Assembly (NCBI RefSeq): GCF_016613475.2
Contig: NZ_CP071517.1
Location: 3,777,001 to 3,841,000, forward strand
Reading direction: 5' to 3'
DNA: 64,000 nt
Source: Lysobacter arenosi
GTDB taxonomy: Bacteria > Pseudomonadota > Gammaproteobacteria > Xanthomonadales > Xanthomonadaceae
Part shown: positions 8,710-17,240 of the stretch, piece by piece
Layout of the letters: each line of letters begins with the position of its first letter
Numbering within the stretch: the stretch's first letter is position 1
Position numbers and translations under genes: made by a program
Notes under the pieces: generated by a model
What the model saw: the letters and a program-made list of their open reading frames with translations, nothing else
The model's database searches: none
What the model was told of the DNA's origin: nothing

Positions 8710-10986
8710 TCAGGAGGCCGCCAGCCCCAGGCGCAGTTCGCGCGTGGCCTGGACCATCGCGCTCAGCGCCTTGCGCACCTCCGGCCAGCCGCGCGTCTTC
8801 AGGCCGCAGTCCGGGTTGACCCACAGTTGCGCCGCCGGAATCACCTGCAACGCCTTGCCCAGCAGTTCGCCGATCTCCGTGGGCGACGGCACGCGCGGGG
8901 CGTGGATGTCATACACGCCCGGCCCGATGCCGTTGGGATAGCGGAACCTTGCGAAGGCATCGAGCAGCTCCATCCGTGAGCGCGAGGTCTCGATCGAGAT
9001 CACGTCGGCATCGAGCGCGGCGACCGCGTCGATGATGTCGTTGAACTCGGCGTAGCACATGTGGGTATGGATCTGGGTGGTGTCCGCCACCGCGCCGGCG
9101 GCGAGGCCGAATGCTTCCACTGCCCATGCCAGGTACCGCGGCCAGTCCTCGCGCCGCAACGGCAGGCCTTCGCGCAGCGCCGGTTCGTCGATCTGGATGA
9201 TGGCGATGCCGGCCGCTTCCAGCTCGAGCACTTCGTCGCGCAAGGCCAGGGCGATCTGCCGGCAGGTGTCTGCGCGCGGCTGGTCGTCGCGCACGAACGA
9301 CCACTGCAGGATGGTGACCGGTCCGGTCAGCATGCCCTTCACCGGATACTGCGTGCGCGACTGTGCGTAGCGGGTCCACTCCACGGTCATCGCGCGCGGC
9401 CGGCTTACGTCGCCGTAAAGCACCGGCGGTTTTACGCAGCGCGAGCCGTAGCTTTGCACCCAGCCGTGCGAGGTGAAGGCGAAACCGTCGAGCTGCTCGC
9501 CGAAGTACTCGACCATGTCGTTGCGTTCGAACTCGCCATGCACCAGCACATCCAGGCCGATCGCCTCCTGCTCGCGCAGGCAGTTGTCGATCTCGCGCTC
9601 GAGGAACATGCGGTAGCCGGCGTCATCGAGCTTGCCGGCCTTGTGGTCGGCGCGTGCCTTGCGCACCAGCGACAGCTGCGGGAATGAACCGATCGTGGTG
9701 GTGGGCAGTGGCGGCAACGCGAGGCGCTCGTGCTGCAGTCGCGCGCGCTGCGGGTAGGGCGTGGTGCGCTGGCTCATTGCTGGCAGCAGGCCGGCCAATC
9801 GCGCGCGTACCGTGGCGTTGCCCAGTTCCGGCGCATTGCGATGTGCAGTGCGCGCTGCCTGTGCGCTGGCAACTGCTGCCGCGGCGGCGGCATCGCCGGC
9901 GTGGGCATCGGCGAGCAGTCGCAACTCCTCCAGCTTCTGGCGGGCGAACGCCATGCCGCCACGCAGGGGCTGTGGCAGCTTGCGCTCGAGTTCCAGGTCG
10001 ATCGGCACGTGCAGCAGGGAACACGACGGTGCCAGCCAACGCACGCGCGACCCGGCGGTGTGCACAAGCGCCAGTGCCGCATCGAGGTCGGTGCGCCAGA
10101 CATTGCGTCCATCGACAACGCCAAGACTCAGCGATTGCTCGGCCGGCCACGCTTCAAGCACTCGCGAGAGCTGCTGCGGCGCTCGAGCCAAGTCGATGTG
10201 CAACGCGTCCACCGGCAGCGCGGCCACCAGTTCCAGGTTGTCGCCGAGATCGCCGAAGTAGGTCGCAAGCAGGATCTGCGGGATGTCTGCGGCAGCCAGT
10301 GCGGCGAATGCGCGGCGGTAGGCGTCGCGGTCGGCGTCGCCCAGGTCGAGTACCAGGCACGGTTCGTCGATCTGCACCCACGACGCACCCTCGGCCTTCC
10401 ACTGCTCAAGCAGGTGCACATACGCCGGCAGCAGCGCATCGAGCAGTTCGAGCGGGCAGCCGCCGTCTTCCCGTTTGCCGAGCTTGAGGAACGACACTGG
10501 CCCGAGCAGCACGGGGCGCGCCTCCAGCCCGAGCGCACGGGCTTCACGCAGTTCGGCCAGCGGCTTGTCGCCGCGAAGCCGGAACGTCTGGTCGACCTGG
10601 AACTTCGGCACGAGGTAGTGGTAGTTGCTGTCGAACCACTTGGTCATCTCCAGCGCGTGCAGGTCGTGCTGGTCGTCCTGCAGGCCACGGGCAAGGGCGA
10701 AGTAGCCCGCCAGCGGATCTGGCTCGAACACGTCGCGGTGCGAGGGCGGGATGGCGTCGAACAGGACCGCTGTGTCGAGCACGTGGTCGTACAGGGAGAA
10801 GTCGTTGCACGGAACGACATCGACGCCGGCATTGCGTGCCAGCTGCCAGTGCCGGGCACGCAGTTCGCGTGCGGTTGCGTGAAGGTCGGTCGATGTCGTC
10901 TGGCCTTTCCAGAACGATTCGAGGGCCTGCTTGAGCTCGCGTCGCGCGCCGATGCGCGGGAAGCCGAGATGGGTTACCTGGATCAT
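8710..10986 (-). CDS. metE: Cobalamin-independent methionine synthase
   Basis: A 758-residue cytosolic enzyme that transfers the methyl group of 5-methyltetrahydropteroyltriglutamate to homocysteine, using zinc and no B12. The N-terminal half begins THLGFPRIGARREL; the catalytic half begins LPTTTIGSFPQ. Zinc ligands are in HTHMCYAEFNDI (His and Cys) and VNPDCGLKTRGW (Cys). Length is standard. I set the start at 10986 because the frame upstream encodes riboswitch RNA, not protein. A cobalamin riboswitch in the 5' leader (11155–11350) should lower expression when B12 is plentiful. metF and ahcY near the window end belong to the same cycle. Confidence 0.98.
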   Translation of the reverse strand: MIQVTHLGFPRIGARRELKQALESFWKGQTTSTDLHATARELRARHWQLARNAGVDVVPCNDFSLYDHVLDTAVLFDAIPPSHRDVFEPDPLAGYFALARGLQDDQHDLHALEMTKWFDSNYHYLVPKFQVDQTFRLRGDKPLAELREARALGLEARPVLLGPVSFLKLGKREDGGCPLELLDALLPAYVHLLEQWKAEGASWVQIDEPCLVLDLGDADRDAYRRAFAALAAADIPQILLATYFGDLGDNLELVAALPVDALHIDLARAPQQLSRVLEAWPAEQSLSLGVVDGRNVWRTDLDAALALVHTAGSRVRWLAPSCSLLHVPIDLELERKLPQPLRGGMAFARQKLEELRLLADAHAGDAAAAAAVASAQAARTAHRNAPELGNATVRARLAGLLPAMSQRTTPYPQRARLQHERLALPPLPTTTIGSFPQLSLVRKARADHKAGKLDDAGYRMFLEREIDNCLREQEAIGLDVLVHGEFERNDMVEYFGEQLDGFAFTSHGWVQSYGSRCVKPPVLYGDVSRPRAMTVEWTRYAQSRTQYPVKGMLTGPVTILQWSFVRDDQPRADTCRQIALALRDEVLELEAAGIAIIQIDEPALREGLPLRREDWPRYLAWAVEAFGLAAGAVADTTQIHTHMCYAEFNDIIDAVAALDADVISIETSRSRMELLDAFARFRYPNGIGPGVYDIHAPRVPSPTEIGELLGKALQVIPAAQLWVNPDCGLKTRGWPEVRKALSAMVQATRELRLGLAAS

Positions 10987-11072
10987 GGTGATGTACCTGC
11001 GATGCGTTATGCATGACGCAGGGCAACGAAGGAGGGCACGGCCACGCACCGACGCCGCGAACGGCGCCGGAA

Positions 11073-11083
11073 GGAGACCTGCC
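11073..11083 (-). promoter_or_regulatory. Anti-B12-box segment in metE leader
   Basis: Read on the transcript this segment is GGCAGGTCTCC. It can pair with 10 of 11 bases of GAAGACCTGCC in the riboswitch B12 box 90–100 bases upstream. It lies between aptamer and start codon, where an expression platform is expected. The complementarity is seen; a switching role is inferred. Confidence 0.45.
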
Positions 11084-11154
11084 TTCGACCTTCGCCCCCG
11101 CGGGCGAACCGGCCGCGCGGCGTGAGCCGTGCGGTCGGGGGTCGGACGGAGGGC

Positions 11155-11350
11155 GGACCCTCCGGTCGGGGCAGGTCTTCGGGCTCGTGGGCGCGGGGAC
11201 ACGAGGTCCCCATCTACTGGCCACCGCTTCCCGGACAACGCCCAGTGCATGGATGGCGGTCGTTCCCATATACCGCTGCGGGGCAGCTCCGGAATTGGAC
11301 GGGTGTCCGTACCGGATTCCCTCTGGCGCCGCCGGTCACCCGGCGGTACT
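11155..11350 (-). ncRNA. Cobalamin riboswitch of metE
   Basis: On the minus strand the leader carries, in order, the conserved parts of an adenosylcobalamin-class aptamer: AGAGGGAATCCGGT, then GCTGCCCCGCAGCGGTA, then GCACTGGGC with a GGGAAG tail, and the 3' B12 box GAGCCCGAAGACCTGCC at 11170–11186. The element ends about 170 bases before the metE start. Boundaries are approximate. High cobalamin is expected to switch metE off, as for other B12-independent isozymes. Confidence 0.92.
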
Positions 11351-11398
11351 TGTCACATCGCTCCATCTTTATGAAGCGATGATCACCACGACGGCGCT

Positions 11399-11427
11399 AC
11401 GTTAGCCCCGCGGGCAGGGGGCGTCAA
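11399..11427 (-). promoter_or_regulatory. Probable sigma-70 promoter of metE leader
   Basis: On the minus strand TTGACG (11422–11427) and TAACGT (11399–11404) are separated by exactly 17 bases, upstream of the riboswitch. The -35 hexamer overlaps the stop codon of the upstream thioesterase gene. Predicted transcript start is near 11392, giving a leader of about 406 nt. A small hairpin (arms 11356–11362 and 11375–11381) lies between promoter and aptamer. Confidence 0.55.
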
Positions 11428-11831
11428 TCGCCCGATGGCGCCAGCGCGGGAACCGGCGTCGGCTGGCCGTGCATGTCGAGCGCGACCATGGTGAAGCGGC
11501 CGCGCGTGGCCAGCTGCGTGTCGCCGGTCATCAGGTCCTCGCGGTGCATGTCGACTTCCACCTGCAGCGAGCTGCGGCCGGTGGCGACCACGCGCGCGAC
11601 CAGTTCCACCAGCGCGCCCTTGGGCACGGCGACGTGGAAGTCGATCTGTTCCGAGCGCGCGGTGACCACGGTGCTGCGCGCATAGCGCGAGGCGGCGACG
11701 AAGGCGGCCTTGTCCATCCATGCCAGTGCCTGGCCGCCGAATAGCGTGCCGAGGTGGTTGGTGTGGTCGGGGAAGACTATCTCCGTCATGCGCGCTTCGG
11801 TGGGAGGCGACGCCGCTTCAGAACGCGGCAT
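11424..11831 (-). CDS. Acyl-CoA thioesterase, hotdog fold (YciA/BFIT type)
   Basis: A 135-residue hotdog-fold protein of the acyl-CoA hydrolase family: MTEIVFPDHTNHLGTLFGG holds the conserved N/H-GTLFGG loop, followed by ALAWMDKAAFVAA with the catalytic Asp. It should cleave acyl-CoA to free acid and CoA in the cytoplasm; chain-length preference is unknown. The start at 11831 is supported by GAGG nine bases upstream and overlaps the end of nrdB by 14 bases; a second ATG at 11789 sits directly before the family motif and is possible. The metE promoter appears to overlap its stop codon. Confidence 0.88.
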   Translation of the reverse strand: MPRSEAASPPTEARMTEIVFPDHTNHLGTLFGGQALAWMDKAAFVAASRYARSTVVTARSEQIDFHVAVPKGALVELVARVVATGRSSLQVEVDMHREDLMTGDTQLATRGRFTMVALDMHGQPTPVPALAPSGD

Positions 11832-12831
11832 CGAAGGCGACCTCGCCCTGCACGCCGACCTGGTAGGCCGAGACGCGACGCTCGAAGAAGTTGGTGACTT
11901 CCTGCACGTCCTGCAGGTCCATGAACGCGAACGGGTTGGTCGCGCCGAAATGGCGCGGCATGCCCAGCTGCGCCAGGCGCTGGTCGGCGCAGTACTGCAG
12001 GTACTGGCGCATGTCCTTCGGCGAGAGGCCGGCAACGCCGCCCGACAGCACGTCCTGGGCGAACTGCATTTCGCACTCCACCGCTTCCTCCAGCATCTGC
12101 ACGACCTGGCGCTGCAGTTCGTCGTCGAACAGTTCCGGCTGCTCGCTGCGCGCGGTGCGGATCACTTCGAAGGCGAAGGCCATGTGGCAGCTCTCGTCGC
12201 GGAACACCCAGTTGGTGCCCGACGCCAGGCCGTGCAGCAGGCCGCGCGAACGCAGGTAGTAGACGTAGGCGAAGGCGGCGAAGAAGAACAGGCCCTCGAT
12301 GCAGCAGGCGAAGCAGATCAGGTTGAGCAGGAACTGGCGGCGCTGTTCGGTCGTTTCGATGCGGCGGATGTCCTGGATCGAATCGATCCACTTGAAGCAG
12401 AACTCGGCCTTGGCGCGGATCGAAGGAATGTTCTGCACCGCATCGAACGCTTTCGCGCGTGCGACCGGGTCGGGCAGGTAGGTGTCGAGCAGGGTCAGGT
12501 AGAACTGCACGTGCAGCGCTTCCTCGTACAGCTGCCGCGACAGGTACATGCGCGCCTCGGGCGCGTTGATGTGCTGGTACAGGTTCAGCACCAGGTTGTT
12601 GGCGACGATGCTGTCGCCGGTGGCGAAGAAGGCCACCAGTCGCTCGATCAGATGCCGCTCGGCCGGCCCCAGCTTGTGCTTGAGGTCGTTGACGTCGAGC
12701 GAGAAGTCGACCTCCTCGACGGTCCAGGTGTTGCGGATCGCGTCGCGGTACATCTCGTAGAACTGCGGATAGCGCATCGGCCGCAGGGTGAGGTCGAAGC
12801 CGGGGTCGAGCAGGCGCATGTCGGTGGTCAT
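11818..12831 (-). CDS. nrdB: Ribonucleotide reductase class I, beta subunit
   Basis: A 337-residue protein that houses the diiron/tyrosyl-radical cofactor of aerobic class I ribonucleotide reductase. Metal-ligand motifs are visible: the acidic VEEVDF region, EALHVQFY (Glu and His) and RDESCHMAFAFE (Glu and His). The start at 12831 follows AAGGA at close spacing; two upstream ATGs in the same frame (12882, 12846) lie in repeat DNA. nrdA lies 118 bases upstream, with palindromic repeats between, and transcription likely continues from the B12-controlled nrdA promoter. The C-terminus should carry the peptide that docks on NrdA. Confidence 0.95.
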   Translation of the reverse strand: MTTDMRLLDPGFDLTLRPMRYPQFYEMYRDAIRNTWTVEEVDFSLDVNDLKHKLGPAERHLIERLVAFFATGDSIVANNLVLNLYQHINAPEARMYLSRQLYEEALHVQFYLTLLDTYLPDPVARAKAFDAVQNIPSIRAKAEFCFKWIDSIQDIRRIETTEQRRQFLLNLICFACCIEGLFFFAAFAYVYYLRSRGLLHGLASGTNWVFRDESCHMAFAFEVIRTARSEQPELFDDELQRQVVQMLEEAVECEMQFAQDVLSGGVAGLSPKDMRQYLQYCADQRLAQLGMPRHFGATNPFAFMDLQDVQEVTNFFERRVSAYQVGVQGEVAFDAAF

Positions 12832-12949
12832 GGAAATCCTTTGCATGGAATCCCTCTCCGCTGGCGGGAGAGGGTGGCGCATGGCGCCGGGAGAGGGGGA
12901 CGCTGTTGTTCTTCCTGGGGGGAGGGCGCGTCCCCTCTCCCTGGCGCAA
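12832..12949. repeat. Palindromic repeats between nrdA and nrdB
   Basis: The 118-base gap is built from inverted repeats of the form CCTCTCC...GGGAGAGG: one arm pair about 12847–12871, a second GGGAGAGGGG half at about 12888–12899, and the opposite arm CCCCTCTCCC at about 12932–12941. This resembles the CCCTCTCCCGC-type repeats common between xanthomonad genes. It may attenuate or stabilise the nrdAB message. Confidence 0.6.
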
Positions 12950-15433
12950 CTACTGGCAGGCCTCGCAGCTTTCCGGGTTCTCGAGCGAGCACGCCACGGC
13001 TTCCACCGCGCTGTACTCCGGCTTGGCCGCTTCGGCGACGCCGCTGACGGTGGCCTTGGCGATCTTCGTCGCCGGACGCGAGCGCAGGTAGTAAGTGGTC
13101 TTCAGCCCCTTCTTCCACGCGTACATGTACATCGACGACAGCTGGCCGATGTTCGGGCTCTCGATGAACAGGTTCAGCGACTGGCTCTGGTCGATGAAGG
13201 CGCCGCGGTCGGCGGCCATGTCGATCAGCGAGCGCATCGGCAGTTCCCACGCGGTGCGATAGACCGCGCGCAGCGACTCGGGAATCTGCGTGATGCCCTG
13301 GATCGAGCCTTCGGCCATCTTGATGCGGTCGCGCAGTTCCGGCGTCCACAGGCCCAGCGTCTTGAGTTCTTCGGCGAGGTAGCGGTTGACCACGAGGAAG
13401 TCGCCCGACAGCGTCTCGCGCTTGAACAGGTTCGACACCTGCGGCTCGATGCACTCGTAGCAGCCGGCGATGGAGGCGATGGTCGCCGTCGGCGCGATCG
13501 CGATCAGCAGCGAGTTGCGCAGGCCGTGCTCGGCGATGCGGGCACGCAGGCTGTCCCAGCCGTGGGCGTCGGACGGCGTCACGCCCCAGGCTTCGAACTG
13601 CAGCTCGCCCTGCGAGGCGCGCGTGTCGGCGAAGGACGGATGGCGGCCGCGTTCCATCGCCAGCTCGTTGGAAGCCGACAGTGCATGGAAGTACACCGCC
13701 TCGGCGATCTGCTTCGACAGTGCGCGCGCCTGGTCGGAGTCGAACGGCATGCGCAGTTTGAAGAACACGTCCTGCAGGCCCATCACGCCCAGGCCGACCG
13801 GGCGCCACTTGAGGTTGGCGCGGCGGGCGGTCTCGATCGGGTAGAAGTTCAGGTCGATCACGCGGTCGAGCTGGCGCACGGCCAGGCGCACGGTCTCGGC
13901 GAGCTTCTCGAAGTCGAAGCGACCGTCCTCACCGTGCACCGGACCCTCGGCGAACAGCTCGACGTGGTGGGAGAGGTTGATCGAGCCCAGGTTGCACACC
14001 GCGGTCTCGTCCTGTGAGGTGACTTCCAGGATCTCCGTGCACAGGTTCGACAGGTGCACCACGTTGCCTTCGCGCAGGGTCTGGTTGCAGGCGCGGTTGG
14101 ACTTGTCCTTGAAGTTCATCCAGCCGTTGCCGGTCTGCGCCAGCGTGCGCACCATGCGGCTGTACAGCTCGCGTGCCTTGACGGTGCGCGCCGCAAGGCC
14201 GGCCACTTCGGCGGCGTGGTAGGCGCGGTCGAAGGCCTCGCCCCACAGGTCGGTCAGCTGCGGCACCCTGGCCGGGTCGAACAGCGACCAGTCGCCGTCG
14301 GCCTCGACCCGGCGCATGAACTCGTCGGGAATCCAGTTGGCCAGGTTGAGGTTGTGCGTGCGCCGCGCCTCGTCACCGGTGTTGTCGCGCAGTTCCAGGA
14401 ACTCCTCAACGTCGGCGTGCCACGGCTCCAGGTACACGCAGGCCGCGCCCTTGCGCTTGCCGCCCTGATTGACCGCGGCGACCGAGGCGTCGAGTGTCTT
14501 CAGCCACGGCACGATGCCGTTGCTCAGGCCGTTGGTCGAGCGGATCAGCGAGCCGCGCGAACGGATGCGGGTGTAGCTCAGGCCGATGCCACCGCTGAAC
14601 TTGCTCAGCTTGGCCACGTCCATGTAGCGCTTGTAGATGCTTTCCAGCGAGTCTTCCGGCGAGTCGAGCAGGAAGCAGCTCGACAGCTGCTCGTGCGTGG
14701 TGCCGGAATTGAACAGCGTCGGCGAGCTGGGGATGTAATCCAGCTGCGCCATGCGCCGGTACAGCGCCAGCGCGTCGCTGACATCCTCGCTCAGTGCGCA
14801 GGCGATGCGCAGGAAGAACTGCTGCGGCGTCTCGATCACCGTGCGCGCGGTCGGGTGGCGCAGCAGGTAGCGGTCGTAGAGCGTGCGCAGGCCGAAGTAG
14901 TCGAAGCGCTGGTTGAGGCTCGGGTCGATCGCGTCGTTGAGCTTGCGCGCGTTGGCCTGGACGAAGGTCAGCAGGCGCTCGTTGATCAGGCCTAGGTCGA
15001 AGCCGCGCTGCACCGACTGCGAGAACGCGTGGATCTCGATGCCGGCGACTTCCTTCTCGATCACGCCGGCGAGCAGGCGCGCGGCGAGGCGGCCGTATTC
15101 GGGTTCTTCGGCAGTGAGCAGGGCGGCGGTGCGGATCGACAGTTCGTCGAGCTCGCGCGTGGTCGCGCCGTCATACAGGCCGGAGATGGTGCGCGTGGCA
15201 ACGCGCATCGGATCTACGGAGAACAGGCCTTCGCAGTTGCGCGTCACCGCGCGCACGATCTTGTTGAGGTCGACCGGGTCGCGGCGGCCGTTGCGCTTGG
15301 TCACCGTCATTGTGAGGTTGGCGGCCGGCGGGGTCAGGGTGAAGCCGGCGGGGGCGGTCTGTTCCGAGCCGGCCTGCGCGGACGTGGCGGCGGCAGGCTT
15401 GCTCACGGCAGGCGCGTTGGTGGTGGTGGTCAT
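12950..15433 (-). CDS. nrdA: Ribonucleotide reductase class I, alpha subunit
   Basis: An 827-residue catalytic subunit that reduces ribonucleoside diphosphates to deoxy forms. An ATP-cone domain (VTKRNGRRDPVDLNKIVRAV, about residues 44–63) precedes the ten-stranded barrel; active-site motifs include SSCFLLD, NLCTEI and PTATIASIAGCYE. The C-terminus is SCEACQ, giving the CxxC pair that thioredoxin or glutaredoxin reduces. The start at 15433 was chosen because upstream in-frame codons lie in the riboswitch leader. Expression is predicted to fall when cobalamin is available, implying a B12-dependent class II reductase elsewhere. Confidence 0.97.
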   Translation of the reverse strand: MTTTTNAPAVSKPAAATSAQAGSEQTAPAGFTLTPPAANLTMTVTKRNGRRDPVDLNKIVRAVTRNCEGLFSVDPMRVATRTISGLYDGATTRELDELSIRTAALLTAEEPEYGRLAARLLAGVIEKEVAGIEIHAFSQSVQRGFDLGLINERLLTFVQANARKLNDAIDPSLNQRFDYFGLRTLYDRYLLRHPTARTVIETPQQFFLRIACALSEDVSDALALYRRMAQLDYIPSSPTLFNSGTTHEQLSSCFLLDSPEDSLESIYKRYMDVAKLSKFSGGIGLSYTRIRSRGSLIRSTNGLSNGIVPWLKTLDASVAAVNQGGKRKGAACVYLEPWHADVEEFLELRDNTGDEARRTHNLNLANWIPDEFMRRVEADGDWSLFDPARVPQLTDLWGEAFDRAYHAAEVAGLAARTVKARELYSRMVRTLAQTGNGWMNFKDKSNRACNQTLREGNVVHLSNLCTEILEVTSQDETAVCNLGSINLSHHVELFAEGPVHGEDGRFDFEKLAETVRLAVRQLDRVIDLNFYPIETARRANLKWRPVGLGVMGLQDVFFKLRMPFDSDQARALSKQIAEAVYFHALSASNELAMERGRHPSFADTRASQGELQFEAWGVTPSDAHGWDSLRARIAEHGLRNSLLIAIAPTATIASIAGCYECIEPQVSNLFKRETLSGDFLVVNRYLAEELKTLGLWTPELRDRIKMAEGSIQGITQIPESLRAVYRTAWELPMRSLIDMAADRGAFIDQSQSLNLFIESPNIGQLSSMYMYAWKKGLKTTYYLRSRPATKIAKATVSGVAEAAKPEYSAVEAVACSLENPESCEACQ

Positions 15434-15599
15434 GGCGGTAGCTCCGGTGCGTGGGCGCACGGCTCGTTGTCCTTCCCTCGAAGGGCAACGTGGCGCGGGT
15501 TCCGAAGCGTGCGGTTGCGGCGTCGCGCAGGCCGAGACGGACCTGTGGTGGCGGGCGCGTTCCTCGAGAGAAAACGGGCGCCACCCTGCGACACCGACC

Positions 15600-15616
15600 G
15601 TCTTCCCTCCGAAGAC
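15600..15616 (-). promoter_or_regulatory. Competing hairpin in nrdA leader
   Basis: The plus-strand sequence GTCTTC-CCTCC-GAAGAC forms a local hairpin. Its CCGAAGAC part (15609–15616) becomes GTCTTCGG in the transcript, which also pairs perfectly over eight bases with CCGAAGAC inside the riboswitch B12 box (15663–15670). The two pairings exclude each other, as expected of an expression platform. Confidence 0.4.
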
Positions 15617-15649
15617 TCGCTGGCCGGTCACCGCGCGGTGTGCAACGCG

Positions 15650-15862
15650 CGGCTGTCGGCAGGTCTTCGGGCTCTGGACGCGAGGACCGGGCGCATGCCG
15701 CTGGTGCCTCACCTAATGACCGTCGCTTCCCAGGCCCATGCCCAGTGCCATGACGGCGTTCGTTTCCACTACCGCTGCGGGGCAGCGCCGGAGTTGGCCG
15801 CTCGCTGTGAGCGTGGCCGCACCGGACTTCCCTTTTAAGCCGACCGCGAGGTCGGCACCGAC
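15650..15862 (-). ncRNA. Cobalamin riboswitch of nrdAB
   Basis: The minus strand shows GGTGCC near the predicted transcript start, AAAAGGGAAGTCCGGTG, GCTGCCCCGCAGCGGTA, GGCACTGGGC, GGCCTGGGAAG, and the B12 box GAGCCCGAAGACCTGCC at 15658–15674. The B12 box is identical to that of the metE riboswitch 4.5 kb away. The aptamer ends about 215 bases before the nrdA start. Boundaries are approximate. Confidence 0.93.
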
Positions 15863-15868
15863 GGCCAC

Positions 15869-15897
15869 AACATAGTGGGGGTTGGATGATCCGTCAA
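15869..15897 (-). promoter_or_regulatory. Probable sigma-70 promoter of nrdAB
   Basis: On the minus strand TTGACG (15892–15897) and TATGTT (15869–15874) are spaced by exactly 17 bases. The predicted start, near 15862, coincides with the 5' edge of the cobalamin aptamer, giving a leader of about 430 nt. The -35 hexamer and spacing match those of the metE promoter. Confidence 0.6.
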
Positions 15898-15907
15898 CGC
15901 TAAATGT

Positions 15908-15916
15908 TGTGGATAA
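15908..15916 (-). promoter_or_regulatory. Consensus DnaA box upstream of nrdA
   Basis: TTATCCACA on the minus strand is a perfect DnaA box, 10 bases upstream of the nrdA -35 hexamer. DnaA is known to regulate nrdAB in Escherichia coli. A single box could occur by chance; the position makes it worth noting. Confidence 0.45.
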
Positions 15917-16054
15917 GTTGTGAGCGAGTGCTGGCGCGGATTTGCCGTGCGGGAGCATCGAAGGGACAATGCCGGTCCTCGTCGCGTTGTCGCGACTGCA
16001 ACCCATCCCCTCCCAACCCTCCCCACGAAAGGGGGGCTTCAAAGGCCAATGCCC

Positions 16055-17227
16055 ATGTCCATCCTCCGCATGTCCGACCTCGACCTCGCCGGCAAGCGCG
16101 TGCTGATCCGCGAAGACCTCAACGTGCCGATCGACGACGGTCGCATCACCTCCGAACAGCGCATCACCGCCGCCGTGCCGACGATGAAGCTGGCGCTGGA
16201 GAAAGGCGCGGCGGTGATGGTCACCTCGCACCTGGGGCGGCCGAAGGAAGGCGTGTGGAGCGAGGCCGATTCGCTGGCGCCGGTCGCCAGGCGCCTGTCG
16301 GAGCTGCTCGGCATCGACGTGCCGCTGGTCAAGGACTGGGTTGACGGCGTCGATGTCGCACCGGGTCAGTTGGTGCTGCTCGAGAACTGCCGCATGAATG
16401 TCGGCGAAGGCAAGGACGACGAAGCGCTGTCGAAGAAGTACGCGGCGCTGTGCGACGTCTACGTCATGGACGCCTTTGGCACCGCCCACCGCGCGCAGGC
16501 GTCCACGCACGGCGCGATCCGCTTCGCCAAGGTCGCCGCCGGCGGTCCGCTGCTGATGGCCGAACTCGATGCGCTGGCCAAGGCGCTCGACAACCCGGCG
16601 CGTCCGCTGCTGGCGATCGTCGCCGGCTCGAAGGTCTCGACCAAGCTTGAACTGCTGTCGTCGCTGGTCAGCAAGGTCGACCAGCTGATCGTCGGCGGCG
16701 GCATCGCCAACACCTTCATCGCCGCGATGGGCCACGGCGTCGGCAAGTCGCTGGTCGAGAACGACCTGATCGACACCGCGAAGAAGATCATGGCCGACGC
16801 CAAGGCCCGCGGCGCCGACATCCCGGTGCCGACCGATGTCGTGGTCGCGCCGGCCTTCGCCGCCGATGCGCCGGCCACGGTCAAGGCCGTCGATGCCGTC
16901 GGCGCCGACGACATGATCCTCGACATCGGCCCGGACACCGCGGCGCGTTATGCCGAGCTGATCAAGGCCGCCGGCACCGTGGTCTGGAACGGCCCGGTCG
17001 GCGTGTTCGAGTTCGATGCGTTCGGCAAGGGTACGCAAACCCTGGCGCGTGCGATTGCGTCCAGCAAGGCGTTTTCGATCGCCGGCGGCGGCGACACCCT
17101 GGCCGCGGTCGACAAGTACGGCATCGAGCAGGACGTGTCCTACATCTCCACCGGCGGCGGCGCCTTCCTCGAGTTTCTCGAAGGCAAGGAACTGCCGGCC
17201 GTGACCGCGCTCAAGGCGCGCGGCTGA
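16055..17227 (+). CDS. pgk: Phosphoglycerate kinase
   Basis: A 390-residue cytosolic kinase that makes ATP from 1,3-bisphosphoglycerate. Substrate motifs REDLNVP and TSHLGRPKE are in the N-terminal lobe; nucleotide-lobe motifs include [27 protein letters not shown] and a final GGGDTLAAV and [13 protein letters not shown]. The start at 16055 lies nine bases after AAAGG; another ATG six bases upstream is too close to that site. The 189-base gap upstream holds the divergent nrdA promoter and a CCCTCCCC/GGGGGG inverted repeat. A HAD phosphatase gene follows after 13 bases. Confidence 0.98.
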   Translation: MSILRMSDLDLAGKRVLIREDLNVPIDDGRITSEQRITAAVPTMKLALEKGAAVMVTSHLGRPKEGVWSEADSLAPVARRLSELLGIDVPLVKDWVDGVDVAPGQLVLLENCRMNVGEGKDDEALSKKYAALCDVYVMDAFGTAHRAQASTHGAIRFAKVAAGGPLLMAELDALAKALDNPARPLLAIVAGSKVSTKLELLSSLVSKVDQLIVGGGIANTFIAAMGHGVGKSLVENDLIDTAKKIMADAKARGADIPVPTDVVVAPAFAADAPATVKAVDAVGADDMILDIGPDTAARYAELIKAAGTVVWNGPVGVFEFDAFGKGTQTLARAIASSKAFSIAGGGDTLAAVDKYGIEQDVSYISTGGGAFLEFLEGKELPAVTALKARG

Positions 17228-17240
17228 GTCCGTAACCGCG

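Noticed and set aside
11073..11083. Plus-strand GGAGACCTGCC read as a second, oppositely oriented B12 box
   Set aside because: None of the other aptamer blocks lies upstream on the plus strand. It is better read as the complement of the minus-strand B12 box.
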